A stretch of DNA of 64,000 bases, taken from Plicaturopsis crispa FD-325 SS-3 (taxonomy: Eukaryota > Basidiomycota > Agaricomycetes > Amylocorticiales > Amylocorticiaceae). The stretch spans positions 337,478 through 401,477 of the forward strand of contig KN832560.1 of NCBI GenBank assembly GCA_000827205.1. The letters are read 5' to 3'. Of this stretch, positions 22,463 to 34,002 are shown one piece after another. Each line of letters starts with the position of its first letter. The first letter of the stretch is position 1. The notes under the pieces are model-generated. The model searched no databases. It was not told the origin of the DNA and worked only from the letters and a program-made list of their open reading frames with translations. The position numbers and the translations under genes were made by a program.

Positions 22463-23020
22463 ATGTCTCGACGTTCCGCAGCGCAAAAAGTTGCTACACG
22501 ATCCACATCGACACCACGACCATCGGCAACGTTCAGCCGCACGAAATCGCTACGCCTCCCTCGTCGGCCCCCGCACATTCCTGTACCACCATCACTCGCC
22601 CAGCACCCGCTGCTGGTGTCGCCGCACAGTATCTTCCGTCGTGCAAACTCCACGCCCCGATTACCTTCGCAGGAGGACGAACAATGGTTGGGTGACATGG
22701 TACCTTTGAGATGCGAGGGACCGAGAAGCGCAAAGGGCGGCACGGAGAGGCCCAGGTCATCACTGTCTGCTGGATCATATGCAGACGGCGTTGGAAAACT
22801 GAGAGGCAGGCCCGCAGAACTGCGATTTTCATCCAATCTATCCTCACGCCCGCACCCTTCGTCGCCACCACTTACCCGTTGGCACGTCAAGCCCACTGCG
22901 TCCATGTCGCCCTCTTCCGCCTGGCGAGGCGTCGATCGTACATCCACTTACAGCTCGCGCTCCGAGCCTAACCTGTTCCAGACGGAGCATGGTTATTTCG
23001 CCCTCTCGCCACACGACTAA
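22463..23020 (+). CDS. Unknown Ser/Arg/Pro-rich protein of 185 residues
   Basis: A single-exon frame from ATG 22463 to TAA. The predicted protein starts MSRRSAAQKVATRSTSTPRP and is rich in Ser, Arg and Pro throughout, with no hydrophobic segment, no Cys pattern and no recognised domain. It looks intrinsically disordered. Motifs such as RTKSLRLPRR and SSSAWR-like Ser clusters could be phosphorylation sites, but that is guesswork. The start has a plausible context and the frame is long for this strand, but antisense frames are also open here, so the gene is likely rather than proven. Confidence 0.5.
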   Translation: MSRRSAAQKVATRSTSTPRPSATFSRTKSLRLPRRPPHIPVPPSLAQHPLLVSPHSIFRRANSTPRLPSQEDEQWLGDMVPLRCEGPRSAKGGTERPRSSLSAGSYADGVGKLRGRPAELRFSSNLSSRPHPSSPPLTRWHVKPTASMSPSSAWRGVDRTSTYSSRSEPNLFQTEHGYFALSPHD

Positions 23021-23527
23021 AACGCATAGCCGGCTCGCCAGTCGCCAGCCTTGCTCCACCATCACCCACGTTGCTCCAGCCCCTCCATCTGCGAGTACCT
23101 TTTGGCTGTATTCCATAATCAGGTTTCGAGGGGAGAAAGACCCGCTGTGTATCCATTGAACCTTTGCATCGTTATAGAACACTAACATACTACTCTACCA
23201 TTCACCCCCTCGCAAACCTCCACGTATGTATCGTCCGGCTCGTTCCTTGGTCTTTGCAGCCCCACACGCCGCATTCACTTGTGTACCTTCATTTCCTTCT
23301 TCTTTTTGGGTCTTATGGTTGTCTCGAGGGTCATATTTTGCCTTTCCGCATCACCGTACATATTAATGCCTTTTCCACATGCATCGAATTCATACTACAT
23401 AGCACAGCAAAAATCCCTCAAATGCATCTTTTGGTCTCGTCTCACTCGCGTTCATGGCAAGCAAAGTAAAGCAACAAAAATACGATATAGCAAAGCTGTA
23501 CAATAGACGGAACAACACTTCAAGAAA
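23021..23527. other. Intergenic region, convergent gene ends
   Basis: This lies between the stop codons of the unknown protein (plus) and SF3A1 (minus). It is T- and C-rich and fits two facing 3' UTRs. Nothing else was recognised. Confidence 0.5.
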
Positions 23528-26146
23528 CTACTTTTTCTTCGCATCGCGAACGCTGAGGATGAGAAGGTCTTCGTCCTCGAGATTATAAGATGCGATAGTG
23601 TTCTTGTTCGCCAGCATCTTCATGTCGTACGAGAACCGGATCCAGGACGCGGTGACACCAATACCCGTATGCCGCAGTAGGCGGTCTCGCAAGGTCGACA
23701 CAAGCAGATCCATGGGCAAGTCGGAAATGGTAACGACCGAGCCGTCCAGTTTCCACTCAGGCTTGGACTTGTCTTCAGGCAACTGTATCCTGAGGGAGAT
23801 TGGATGCTGCGCGTACCACGGATAGGCGTCAGTGTATGCGCACGAACTTGGCTATAAAGGTACTCACAGGGTGCATGTTAATCCAATCCTGCTCGGGGTA
23901 AAGTTGCCCTCCGGGTAGTTTTGCCACACGTTGCCGTTTGGCGGGGGGTATGTCGTCACCAACACCCTCCATCTGGTCTGCAGAACGCACTGTACCAGTC
24001 TGTGGTGGTCCACCTGCAAGAGCCGCCATCCTCGCGGGATGCATTCCAGGAGGGCCGGTGGCGGGTACGCCAGGCGGGGGCTGGTACCCAAACGCCTGGA
24101 CGGAGTCCATACCCTGATAGTGCAGCGGAGGCAACATGACAGGTGGCGGATACACCGATGCAGGTTGAGGTCCTGAAGATACTGTCGCCGCAGAGTACGC
24201 CGGATTGCCAGACGAAGATGCTTGGCTTGGAGGGGCCGGTAGAGACGCGGGTGCAGGGGGGAGTGACATTGCTGGTGGAGGGGCAGCAACAGGCCCAATT
24301 CCGGGCCCAATAGCACCTGCCTCTTGCCTGCAGGGAAAAAAATCAGCAGTGTGTCTAAAGCGAGCAGTAAAAGGGGACTTACGGGCCAAGACCATGGGCA
24401 CGATGAATAGCAGCAATCTGCTCGTCGAAGTTGACGTTGGTCTGGTATTTGTCCAGCGTATTTGCCTTGGATGCGGTATGTCCATCCCAAACGACCTTCT
24501 CCCTCTCTTTCCGCCTCTCCTTCTCCGCTTCCTCCTCCAATTTTCGCCGCTCCTCGTCCGCCTCCGCACCGAAGATATCCACACGGGTACGAGCAAGGTT
24601 TTTGAGCGATGACACGACGTTGGCGCCGCGTTGAAGTTCGGAAGCCTGTGCCTTCCGCGCTTCGAGGGCATCGCGTTGGGACTTCCACCGGGGATCTAGC
24701 AATTCGATACGCATGTGTTCCTGCAGCTCGTCGACAGGTATTTGCTGTCCGCAGATTGAACATGTCGTGAGAGCCGCTTTGGCGTTCTTTGCACCAACTA
24801 AAGGGCGTACGGTCAGTGCAGATAGACAAGACAAGACAAGACAAGCCGCACGCACGTTTTGGAACATAGTCAGTCCTGATCTTCATGGGCCCAGCGGTAT
24901 TCACGGAGCTGGCCTGAATGGCCTGCGCTCGCGCAATCTCTCTTGCCCTCTCCTCCTCCTCGCGTTTCTTTCTCTCCTGAGCCCCACCGTCTTCGTCGTC
25001 GCTCTCTTCCATCGCCGCATCATCATCGCCACCTGCCGACGCCAAAGCATTGGCCTCCGCGGCCGCCTGCTGGGCACGGCGAGCTTCAACGTCCTCTGCA
25101 GTGGTTTCCATGATCGTAGCAGCCTCTCTCTTCTGCGTCAGCGTCATATTCTCCACATCTTGGATGCTCATGGGCCAAGGAAGTTCGGAGTTTGCATCTG
25201 CAGCAGTAAATTCGATAGTCTGCACTATAGCATAGTCGTGCCAGTCAATTTCGGCGAATGCGACTATAACGGGGGAGATGAAGCGAACGTTAGTTATCGC
25301 TTCGACCCAAAATACACCGTAAGACCTACTCTTTTCTGCTTCCTGGTCATCCTGACGCTTTTTGTCCTGTTCTCTCTCCGCCTGCTCCCACTTGGCGTGT
25401 TTTCTTGCCTGCTCGAGCGTCTTCCACCGTGCGCCCTCTTGTGTCCTCTGTCTAAGCGAGTCGAGCGTTTCTTTGCTTGGATTCAACACCTTCATGTACT
25501 GCTCAACTAAGCGGTTGAAATATCCGAAAAGCGAATGCGTCGGACGAAGGAAATCGAACTGATAGTTCCGCCCTTCTCGCGCGGATAGGGACGCGAGGAA
25601 GCTTCGTCCTCGGCGAGCGGTGAAAAGCGCTGTAAGCTTCATGACGTCTCTGTAACAATGGTCAACACGACAGAGCCATGGGTAAAGGAGTCCAGACTCA
25701 CAAATCGGCGGCGCTAATGTGAGGAAGGTCCATTATGAATTCAGCAGGGGGTGGCGGCTCCTGCCCTGCATCTATCACAACCTCTGCCACAGGCTGTTCA
25801 CCCTGGTCCTCGGCCTTCACCTCCTTCTCAGGCGCAACCTCGTCCACTTCACCATTGGTTACCCTGTCCATACGATTCCTGTAGTATGCATGATAAGGGT
25901 CCGCCGGGTTGAGGAACGAGAACTTTGGATCCGAACGCTGGTTTTCGCGTATTTTGTCCTCGAACTGAGGCGGGTTGGCAGAGCGCGCGACAAAATTTGC
26001 CGTGCGGTCAATGACGGCTTGCGTACCATCAACATTAGTTCATGCTACGCGCTGTAGGGCATGTGAAGAAACGCACATTTTATTTCCGGAGGAGGAAGAA
26101 TGAGACCACTGGCGAACCTCAACGAGTGCTCTTTCACTGCTCCCAT
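23528..26146 (-). CDS. SF3A1: Splicing factor 3A subunit 1 (SF3A1/Prp21)
   Basis: A subunit of the SF3a complex of the U2 snRNP, needed for prespliceosome assembly in the nucleus. Exon 1 (26146-26077) starts MGAVKEHSLRFASG and ends in LPPPEIK. Exon 2 (26017-25702) carries SURP module 1 with NPPQFEDKIRENQRSDPKF and the following NPADPYHAYY. Exon 3 begins at about 25657 and carries SURP module 2 (GRNYQFDFLRPTHSLFGYFN). A Glu/Arg-rich charged region and a Pro/Gly-rich stretch follow. The C-terminal exon, from about 23785 to the stop at 23528, is the ubiquitin-like domain (SWIRFSYDMKMLANKNT, then YNLEDEDLLILSVRDAKKK). There are at least six exons; middle boundaries are approximate. One intron holds four ACAAG copies at 24826-24845. 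Confidence 0.93.
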
Positions 26147-26380
26147 TTCGACGTCTCCATTTCCATTGGCATGGCCGTTTGTGACGGGCAGTGCTTGTGT
26201 TTCGACGCTCATCGTTGCGGATGGTCAGGACCTGTCTGTGAAGGAAAGTCAAGTCGGAATATTGCCAGACCCAAGGCGGCGACACAGAGCGCGCGGACTC
26301 CCACGAACTAGTCCTTCCGATCTCCGACACCGACGCACTCATCCTGCCGCGCCGCAGACGTTCTGTACAACGACAACGGT
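26147..26380. promoter_or_regulatory. Divergent promoter region, SF3A1/MRPL31
   Basis: The start codons of the two opposite-strand genes are 234 bases apart, so both core promoters and 5' UTRs must lie here. I saw no named motif. Confidence 0.5.
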
Positions 26381-26870
26381 ATGTTTGGGGCCTTCAGTGC
26401 GTCACGAGTCAATCTCGGGGGTCTCTTATGGTGTGTATATGACATTCACGGCTATGCGTACCTACTCATCTCTGCTCAACTTTCACAGGAAGACGCCTTG
26501 GAAACTTTCACCGACGCGTAAAGCGAACGCTCGGGCTCGTCTCAAAAAAGTGGATTCTGTCATAGAGGCAGTCAGAGCGAGCGGTGTAGAATGTGGTGCA
26601 CTTGTGAGTAGCTAGCACCGCGAAATAAATGCTCGGACTGACGGTGACCATTGTTCCAGACGCAGGCACTCGCACTACCGAAGGAGCACGAAATGCCTGC
26701 GAGAGACAAATACACCGTTTTCTCCCCACACCACCGCGGCTACCGCAAGGGAATCCATAAGGTTCCCAAGTGGACTAGGGTTCGTGCTACGTGTTTTGAC
26801 TATCGCTCGTAGAATGCTAACAGCATCATTCACGCAGTTAACGCTAAGAACCAACCCGAAAGGTTTTTAG
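26381..26870 (+). CDS. MRPL31: Mitochondrial large-subunit ribosomal protein Mrpl31 (mL60)
   Basis: Four exons (26381-26430, 26489-26603, 26660-26779, 26838-26870) give 105 residues. Family hallmarks are [18 protein letters not shown] early, [17 protein letters not shown] in the middle, and the closing [17 protein letters not shown] and RTNPKGF. It is a fungal mitoribosomal large-subunit protein with no bacterial counterpart. The third intron uses a GTTCGT donor, which is unusual but required for phase. The gene is complete. Confidence 0.9.
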
Positions 26871-26973
26871 GGCTAACACACCGGCTCATACATCATTATA
26901 TTGTATCACTTGCACATCAGTTGCTATAATAAAAGCACCTCAAAATACATCCCAAGACGCTACATCAAACCTC

Positions 26974-28132
26974 TCAAAAGAGCACAATCTGAATCTTCCC
27001 TTGCTTGATAGCTGCGTGTATCTTGGGAGCACCTAGGATCTGCTTGAACACTTCGTCCCGTGTCTCTGGTATGTCCAGCAGTGATCGCTTCTTCGTATCT
27101 CGGAACGTCACATCGAGCATTATGTGTGTGAGCGCAGAGAGCGATATTGCGTCTATTACGTCGGTCAGTGTTTGCGTTTCTCGCTCGTTGATCGTAGACT
27201 GGTCGCTCACCGGTATCACAGAGAAGTTTCCCTATCCTCCCGGGTGTCCCAACAGCCGTGCCGACCTTTGTCCTCTTCATGTAGGCGACGTGTTCTTCTA
27301 GCTTGAAATGCTTTGCAAACAATTTCGCAACCTCTCCACCCTTGTCACCTCGCAGCTTCTTGTCCTTCAGCACCCGCGTCACATCTGCGACTCGGAGAGC
27401 CGCCGAAGCTATGAAGATGAGTGTTGGTGCCCCATTCGATTTGGACTTCTGAGAAAGACGTGTGTGCAGCGTTGGGAGGACTGACATGGACTTGTTAGCT
27501 TGGCCTCGTACAGGGATGGCGTGGAGGACGTACCCTTGGCTATAAAATTCCCCAGCTGATCTAACGTTCTGGGTCCGGTCCACATTGTCGTATCCGCTAT
27601 GGACATTTCTGTCTGATTGTCAATTCGTGGACGCACGAGACACCGGAGGAAGAAGGATCTGCACCAGGTATTTGCATGTCCTCCAGCTCTATGGCGGTCA
27701 TTTTCGAGAAGGTCTTTGCTTGCTTGCTCGACAAGTATTCTGCCAGCATAGATGGCGACTGCGCAGCTATCGACATGGGCTCAACGGGTTCCTTGGACTC
27801 CACTAATTTCCTCTTCTGCGAAAACATGGGTTGCAATGGGTAAATACATGAGGGGCCCTAAAGGTGTAGCACCGCCGAGGCGAAAACCGAACGACAAATA
27901 CCTTCGCCTTTCGTTCCTTCTCCTTTTCCCTCCGCTTCCGCTTCTTCTCTACTGCTGCTGCGTCAATAGTTTCCCGCTCAGCATCGTCCTCGTCGGCACT
28001 GAGCAGACCCTGGACGCCGTCATCTGACTGTAAGTCTTCCCCGGCATCGTCCTCTGGCTCGGAAAGCGCAACGAGATCATCGGGCACAAAGTCGTCGTCC
28101 AGGTCGTCCCCGCCTTGTTTTGAAGTGCTCAT
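26974..28132 (-). CDS. CMS1: Cms1-family ribosome biogenesis protein
   Basis: The family joins the U3-containing 90S pre-ribosome in the nucleolus. The N-terminal exon (from 28132) is strongly acidic (LDDDFVPDDLVALSEPEDD), then turns basic (EKKRKRREKEKERKAK). Later exons carry KRKLVESKEPVEPM, LIFIASAALRVADVTRVLK, and VGTPGRIGKLL, a segment resembling a helicase GTPGR motif but without a complete helicase core. The C-terminus has HIMLDVTFRDTKKRSLLDIP and ends before the TGA at 26974-26976. At least four exons; inner boundaries are approximate. The start codon is only 165 bases from that of the divergent exonuclease gene. Confidence 0.87.
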
Positions 28133-28297
28133 GATAGAAAAGCGAGAAATAAAACAGAAGTGAAGTGAGGATTTGCAGCAGTGGCAAAGACAAGATATAC
28201 GGCCGGAGGATGGCCCGATCGGGACTCGAAGGCCGGTGGCGCCGAGTCAATTTTGGCACAGCAGGCAAACAGGAGGCCTGCATAAAGGGGGACGCCC
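28133..28297. promoter_or_regulatory. Divergent promoter region, CMS1/ERI1-like
   Basis: Only 165 bases separate the start codons of CMS1 and the exonuclease gene if the first ATG of the latter is used. If a downstream ATG near 28517 is used, the promoter would be wider. Confidence 0.4.
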
Positions 28298-29743
28298 ATG
28301 TCCGCCACATTGTTTTCGCTTTCTCTTTCTCTCGTCTTTCTTTGCTCTCGGTTTCTTCTGGACTACGCTCTTGCTCTTGCTTTAGTTTTGGCTGGCATTG
28401 GTTTGCGGCTGCTCTATCGATGGTATTTTGCGGTCGCATCCACTAAAGCCATAAACAAGAGCACGGCGCCTACCGACGCTGCGATACCCCTTTCACGATC
28501 ACGACGCCTTCTCGACATGCTTGTATTTCAACGACCTTCCAACTTCAGACCGATCCCGATTGTTGTGCCGCCCTCTGTGAGGCCGACAAAGGACATAGCG
28601 CCTATCGCCGTGAACACACCCCGAGTTAAGCAGCCGTACGATGCACTACTTGTATTAGATGTAGAGGCCACATGCGTCGCCGGCTGTGGATTTGAGTATC
28701 CGAATGAAATAATCGTATGTTCTTACTTACTTCATGTTAGCACGCGCGGTGTCTTGCCGCTGCGGCGCGAGGTTCATTTACTCCCCCTTTCATATGTTCT
28801 TGAATCGTGTGCATGCTTCTGACGTACTATCCCTGTTAGGAATGGCCTGTATGCCTCATGCGCTGGACCGACCGCTCGTTCGACGGGAGAGCTAGCAAGC
28901 TAGAAGTCGTCGACGAGTTTCGTGCCTTTGTCAAGCCCACTTGGAGGCCGAAATTAACCCAATTTTGCAAGGACCTAACGGGCATTACACAAGTTCGTTG
29001 CCTACCCTTATCGTAGCCTTGTCTCGTATTGACCATGTATTATCACTATTGAAAATATTAAACGTTTTGGATTGAATAGGAGCAAGTAAACCATGCGCCG
29101 TCATTCGTTGAAGTCGTCCACTCGTTCTCGAGGTTTCTGGTGAAGAATGGTTTGATTGACGGTGTAACGGGCGAGCGCTTGCAACGTTTCTGCTGGTGCA
29201 GCGACACGCCCTGCGACATTCGCGACTTTGTTGTTAAACAATGCTTCATCTCTAGAGTTAGTAAAGAAAGTTGGCACGGAGAAACCCATGCTAATATATT
29301 GCTCCATAGATCCCCATGCCTGATTGGATACGGGGAGATATTCTGGACGTCCGTGCGGCAGTGGGCTTGGCTACCATACCAGCGGGAAGGAACAAGGTAC
29401 GCATGGAGACTCCGGGTGTTTTGTACACGGTTCGCAGCTAACGCAATGAACAGAACGCGTACCGGCGTCGTTCTCTTAATATTCCCCTCCAGCTCAGCGC
29501 GTTGGGATTAACCTCTTTTCAAGGCCGTCAGCACAGCGGAATCGACGTACGCTTCTGTTCGCCTTTCAAAAGTACTTAGCTGACCTCTGTCTTACACAGG
29601 ACACGCGTAATATAGCACGAATAATTGTCGAGCTCGCGCGTCGCGGTATCAGGCTCGAGCCTAACACAGTTATTCAGCCTGGCCGGCGGTGGCTATGGAT
29701 GGGGAGGTCGGGGCAGATTTTGGAGGAGTACTGTCTTACTTGA
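28298..29743 (+). CDS. ERI1-type DEDDh 3'-5' exoribonuclease
   Basis: All five residues of the DEDDh centre can be placed: Asp and Glu in LLVLDVEATC, an Asp in WCSDTPCDIRDF, and His and Asp in QHSGIDDTRNIARI. The conserved FCKDLTGITQ segment of the ERI1/3'hExo family is present too. Exon 1 is 28298-28714, exon 2 begins at 28840, and three or four further exons end at TGA 29741-29743. Family members trim histone mRNA, 5.8S rRNA or small RNAs. The frame from the first ATG begins with about 40 hydrophobic residues (LFSLSLSLVFLCSRFLLDYA and on), which would be one or two membrane spans and is not usual in the family. A second in-frame Met (LLDMLVFQRP, near 28517) would give a soluble enzyme. Confidence 0.88.
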
Positions 29744-30410
29744 GCTCTTCGTGAGACTGCGCTTAATGGTGTTGAGTTTTTTTTCTCTTTTTCTCTTTTT
29801 CTCTTTTTCTTCCATTATCGTGATGTGTGTGTTTGTGTTCGATCCTAGTTTTGCCAGTTTTGCCTCCGTTGTCTTTGCTTAGTCTGTTACAAGTCTGCTA
29901 TCCTAATATTTAGTATCCCACACTCACTGCTTGCGCCCCCTCAGAATAGAACGTGTTCAAAAGGTGAGTCTTCTCTCACGAAGTGCACTAACAGTTAATT
30001 GATGGACCCGCAGAAAGAGACCTCGCACACGAACGTGCCTGCGTAGGGAAGGCCAGAAGGTACCGGTACCTTGAGACGCTCACTACAGCAACTACTACTC
30101 GACGGTGCCAAGCGACACCGTCTGTGACATTCTACCCCTTGTCGGCATGCACCCTTCTGCGTTCGCACTCCAATCCGGACTACTTAGGCGCGATATGGGA
30201 AGAATGCTCTATGTGTGTCCGTCCATTGAAGTCATAAATATAAATAGCCTTTTGACCGCCGAATGGCAAGGCTAACATTACGGGCATATAATGTGTTCAT
30301 AGGAATAGTGGGAATGAAGTACTGTGTGGCAAAAAGCTCCAGCTCTTTCGCAAATTGCAGCCGGTTCCATGGCGAGGCGACAGTGTAGATTTCGGATCAC
30401 ACGTTTCGTG
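29744..30410. other. Intergenic region, convergent gene ends
   Basis: This holds the 3' flanks of the exonuclease and the membrane protein gene. A polypyrimidine run at about 29776-29811 is built of four CTCTTTTT units. No gene was recognised. Confidence 0.5.
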
Positions 30411-32738
30411 TTATCCGCGCTCCTCCTCTAAAACCCGTGTGTGAAATATACAGATAATATTTGGAATCACTAGGCGAAGGTTCAGCCGGAGAACGAAGCC
30501 ATTCGAGGTGAATGTACTCACGAAATCCCACAACGTCCCGAAGGCAGGGATACCTTCCGCCTTGCACCCCTGCATGATTTCGGCATTGCCGATGTAATTC
30601 GAGGTAATAAATACGACTAGCCGGGCAAAGAGTCAGTCGCTGCCTTCCGTGATGATAGGGAAGCTCACCTTCAGCCTTCCACTGGTGATACACTTCCTTC
30701 AGAATCTTCATAGTGTCCGGCCTACCACCGCGCACTTTGCTATCCCATATGCACAGGCGCTCCGGACCGAGATGTCGGTAGATAAGTCCATTGATCGTGG
30801 GACCAAACGTTTTCTCCTGGTCCGAGCCTGTAGGATGCAATTGGTAAGGTACTGGCAAGTTTAATTCGAGCCTTGAGACTTTGGCTTACCGATCCAGATG
30901 AGATACCTGAGAACAGCATTGACCGAGGTCAGCATGTTTAGGAAGGCAGAGAACCATTACGCACCAGTTAGGCGATTGCAGGCACGTAGATAGAGCGGCG
31001 CCGATACCAGTACCCGTGCAGATACGGATACCACGCGTGTATAGTGTGGAAGTGTTTGAAACACCGGCGAACTGTGCATGGGTACGTTAGTCTATACCGT
31101 GGATCGTAAAGAAGGCTCGGTCCGAAGACGTACCTTGACTTGCCGTGTCCAGAGTGTCCGAGGAGGATCATTGACAAGGCTCCGCGTGAAATCACCTACA
31201 CAGGTAGTCGGAGTCAGTGCTTAGAAGACAGGACTTTATTTCGAGACATACCTTGCACACCGCATATCAGGTAGTGGTACTTGGCGTGAGTCCCCTCGCT
31301 GTAAATTGGGAAGTTTGAGTACATGCTCCGTGTACCATATCGCTTGCACTCACGATATAATTCCGAACGCATGATACTCCATGATAGAGGATCGACTGAC
31401 GCGTGCGAGAAGCCCTTGCTGCATTCCGCGCTCGAAGCGAACGATAGCGACTTTGGGAGATGGCTACAGAATATGATATCAGTGTTACTGCGCTTCTCTA
31501 AATTAGTCAATCGTTCGTACCAGCTCAATATCGACAGGGACCTCGCGGACGCATATCCAGGGCAAAGCAATGCTACAGGCCAATCAGCTCTTGTCGTCCG
31601 AGCAAAATTGAACGGTTAGAAGATGACATACAACACGGTCATACCCATGGTAAACCAGAAATCTTGTTGACGGATGAGGTGGACACCGTTGAGATTCCAA
31701 GTGCGTGTGTCAGGCTGATAAGTATCGCCGAGAATAACGAAAACCCCTGGTAGCTGTGGTGAGCACGGTAGAGCTCATCTCGAAAAACAAAAAGCTCACA
31801 AGTTGAGAAAAGTCCAATCCATCCAATAAAGCGATGGTGGCGTTCAAAGACGCTACAGACGCTCCTTGAGTAGTAGCTATTACGAAGAAACGCGACGACT
31901 CACTTATGATGCGTGTTTCGCACCCAAGGCACAGCACTGAGAGCAGATATCATAACAGCTACGTTTGTCACCACGCCCATTATCAGGATGGAGTCGTGGT
32001 TGACGTCGTGGTGGCGGAAATTGTTGACGACCTTTAGAAGAAGCCAAAGGACGCCAGATAGTGCACATCCGCTGTGTATACCGCCTAGATGCTGAATTTT
32101 CCACCGTTAATCAAGGCGTAAGTGTGGGAAAGATATACGCGTACCTGAAGGGCAGAGGTGCATCCTAAACGGAACCACAAGGGAGTCCACTGGAGAAAAT
32201 ATGTTAGGAATTTATCCGACTACTGCACTGGAACAGGCTTACCTTGGCAAAGAACGTGTTCACTATCCAATAAAGAACGCGACCAAATATCTCATTTCTC
32301 ATCAAGATAGCGGTGTTGAGATTCGCAACGACCATGGCACCAGAATATCGTACAGCGTAAGGCCAGTGCCCGGAGGCGGCAAGACCGAGACCGATCATGT
32401 TAATACCAAAAACGAAAGTGAAGAATTTTCTACGAAGGGCTCTTCTAAGTGATTATCCTTCTGGTAGTCGGTGACGCTCACCGGTATGTGTTGAACCAGA
32501 TTGTCCACAGAATCCATCTTGACACCTTTCTCTTTGGCTTGACATCCTTCGCCGCTTTGGGTGCAGGCTCCTTGGTCGGAGGGGCGGGCGCAGGATAGAC
32601 TTGGACAAGGCCTGTGGACTTCTTCTCGTCGGTAGGATATTCGGAGGACTTGATCAACTGCGGTGTCAGGACGTCTAATGTTCCCTTCTCGGGGTCGTAG
32701 GCGGAAGCGACTCCGTTCGTCAGAGTTTTGACAGACAT
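30411..32738 (-). CDS. TmpA-like membrane oxidoreductase
   Basis: The product starts MSVKTLTNGVASAYDPEKG with a soluble Lys/Pro-rich stretch, then has several membrane segments across many short exons. These include SRWILWTIWF, FVFGINMIGLGLAASG, WTPLWFRLGCTSALQHLGG and IMGVVTNVAVMISALSAVP. A C-terminal soluble part follows, with SKVRGGRPDTMKILKEVYHQ and a Cys-containing GCKAEGIPAFGTLWDF near the end. This order fits the fungal TmpA family, described in Aspergillus nidulans as a membrane flavoprotein affecting asexual development, and related to the C-terminal part of some adenylate-forming enzymes. His residues in the membrane part (HLGGIHSGCAL, HHDVNHD) could coordinate haem, but that is inference. 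I chose the last short exon so that it ends at TAA 30411-30413; other endings are possible. Confidence 0.7.
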
Positions 32739-34002
32739 GTCAGCAAGCGTATTGCAGACGTCGAGGAAAGACAGTCGCCGGCAAGAATGCGAGATGGGGC
32801 AGGGGGAGAGCTGATGTCTTCGGCATCCTCTTCTTATGCTTTCCAGTGACCCATAGTAGGTAAAAGAACAGCCAAACCCACGGAGGGGGGATACGAGAGA
32901 GCGTGTAGATGGATGGATCTGGCCAGAATCGGTTGACAGAATGCCGTTCTCATGCGATTCCTGCAAGGTGGATCCGGCTCCACGCTAGGAGAATAGTCGC
33001 AGGAGGCCCTCCGGGTCACACTGGCCCCGATACCACAGCCTAAAAATGTGTTTTAGCAAGGAGGCTCGCGGTTAATGCTAAATAGCATCTGGAACACGCT
33101 GCAGGGGTGACATCCGTCATTGCCGTAGACTAGACCTCAGGCCTCGACGATATTGAGGTTCAACGAACCCCTCGTCGAAGGCGTACTACACGGCAGTACT
33201 GACCAGCAAACTGTGTTTCCACAGCCTTCAAAGACACTCTATAAGGCTCGATGAATCAGATACGCCATCATTGGATGCAATTAACCGATAAATCTCCAAC
33301 CTGTGTGACATAGGCAGAAGAACGGTCCCGGTAGCGTGTCTGAAATGTTCGATTCCAGGTCATTATTTGACGCGACGATGCTCGAATGGCCAAAAGGAGT
33401 ATCTTCGTTCGCACTCGGAGTTTTCGTAGGGTGCACCAGGGTCCGCCATCGGGCCTCAGGCTGCATTTTCCGATTACTGTAACAACCGACGGTATGGTAG
33501 ACGAGCGTGTCAATTCTGCAAGGGGTCATGTTCCCGGTAGAGTGCTAGCCGTTCGCAATCTGGAAAGCGTTCAATTTGCCGAGGGAGATGTCTTCCAGAT
33601 TTGGAAGGTCATGAGAATCGTACTTACCTGCACAACTGGCTGCGTCCAAACTGATTGTAACCTTCTAACAGTATCTTTCTTGTTTAATCTCAACGGCCAG
33701 ACTAGAGCAACGGACCAGAACGAGCCTGGCCTGGCAGATGTGTAGAGTGTAGGAGCTAATGTAACGAAGTACGTGAACAGACGTGAACAACTGAGTTCCG
33801 GAGGCAAAACCTTCGAGGGAATTAGATCGATCATACATACGCACTGGCAGCGTGCAGAATAAGTACAGTACTGACAACATCCAAAGGACTGTAATGATAC
33901 TACACGGTACATTTATCATAGACGCAATAAGTTAAGAAGGCCAGAGAAAACGGCAAAAACCATGACACAATCGCACCCTAGCAATCCAATAGCAATCGAC
34001 CC
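32739..34002. other. Intergenic region, no clear gene
   Basis: About 1.26 kb. One plus-strand frame of 119 codons (33386-33745) is open but has no recognised motif and lies among antisense frames of similar length. The left part is the likely promoter of the TmpA-like gene and the right part the 3' flank of NDC80. Confidence 0.45.

Noticed and set aside
26100-26615. 171-codon plus-strand frame near MRPL31
   Set aside because: It starts inside the SF3A1 first exon on the opposite strand and runs through MRPL31 exon 1 in the wrong phase.
29776-29811. Polypyrimidine run considered as a terminator or functional element
   Set aside because: It is a simple CTCTTTTT repeat after a stop codon, best explained as low-complexity 3' sequence.
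33386-33745. 119-codon plus-strand frame between the TmpA-like gene and NDC80
   Set aside because: No recognisable domain, no supporting splice sites, and antisense frames of similar length are open.
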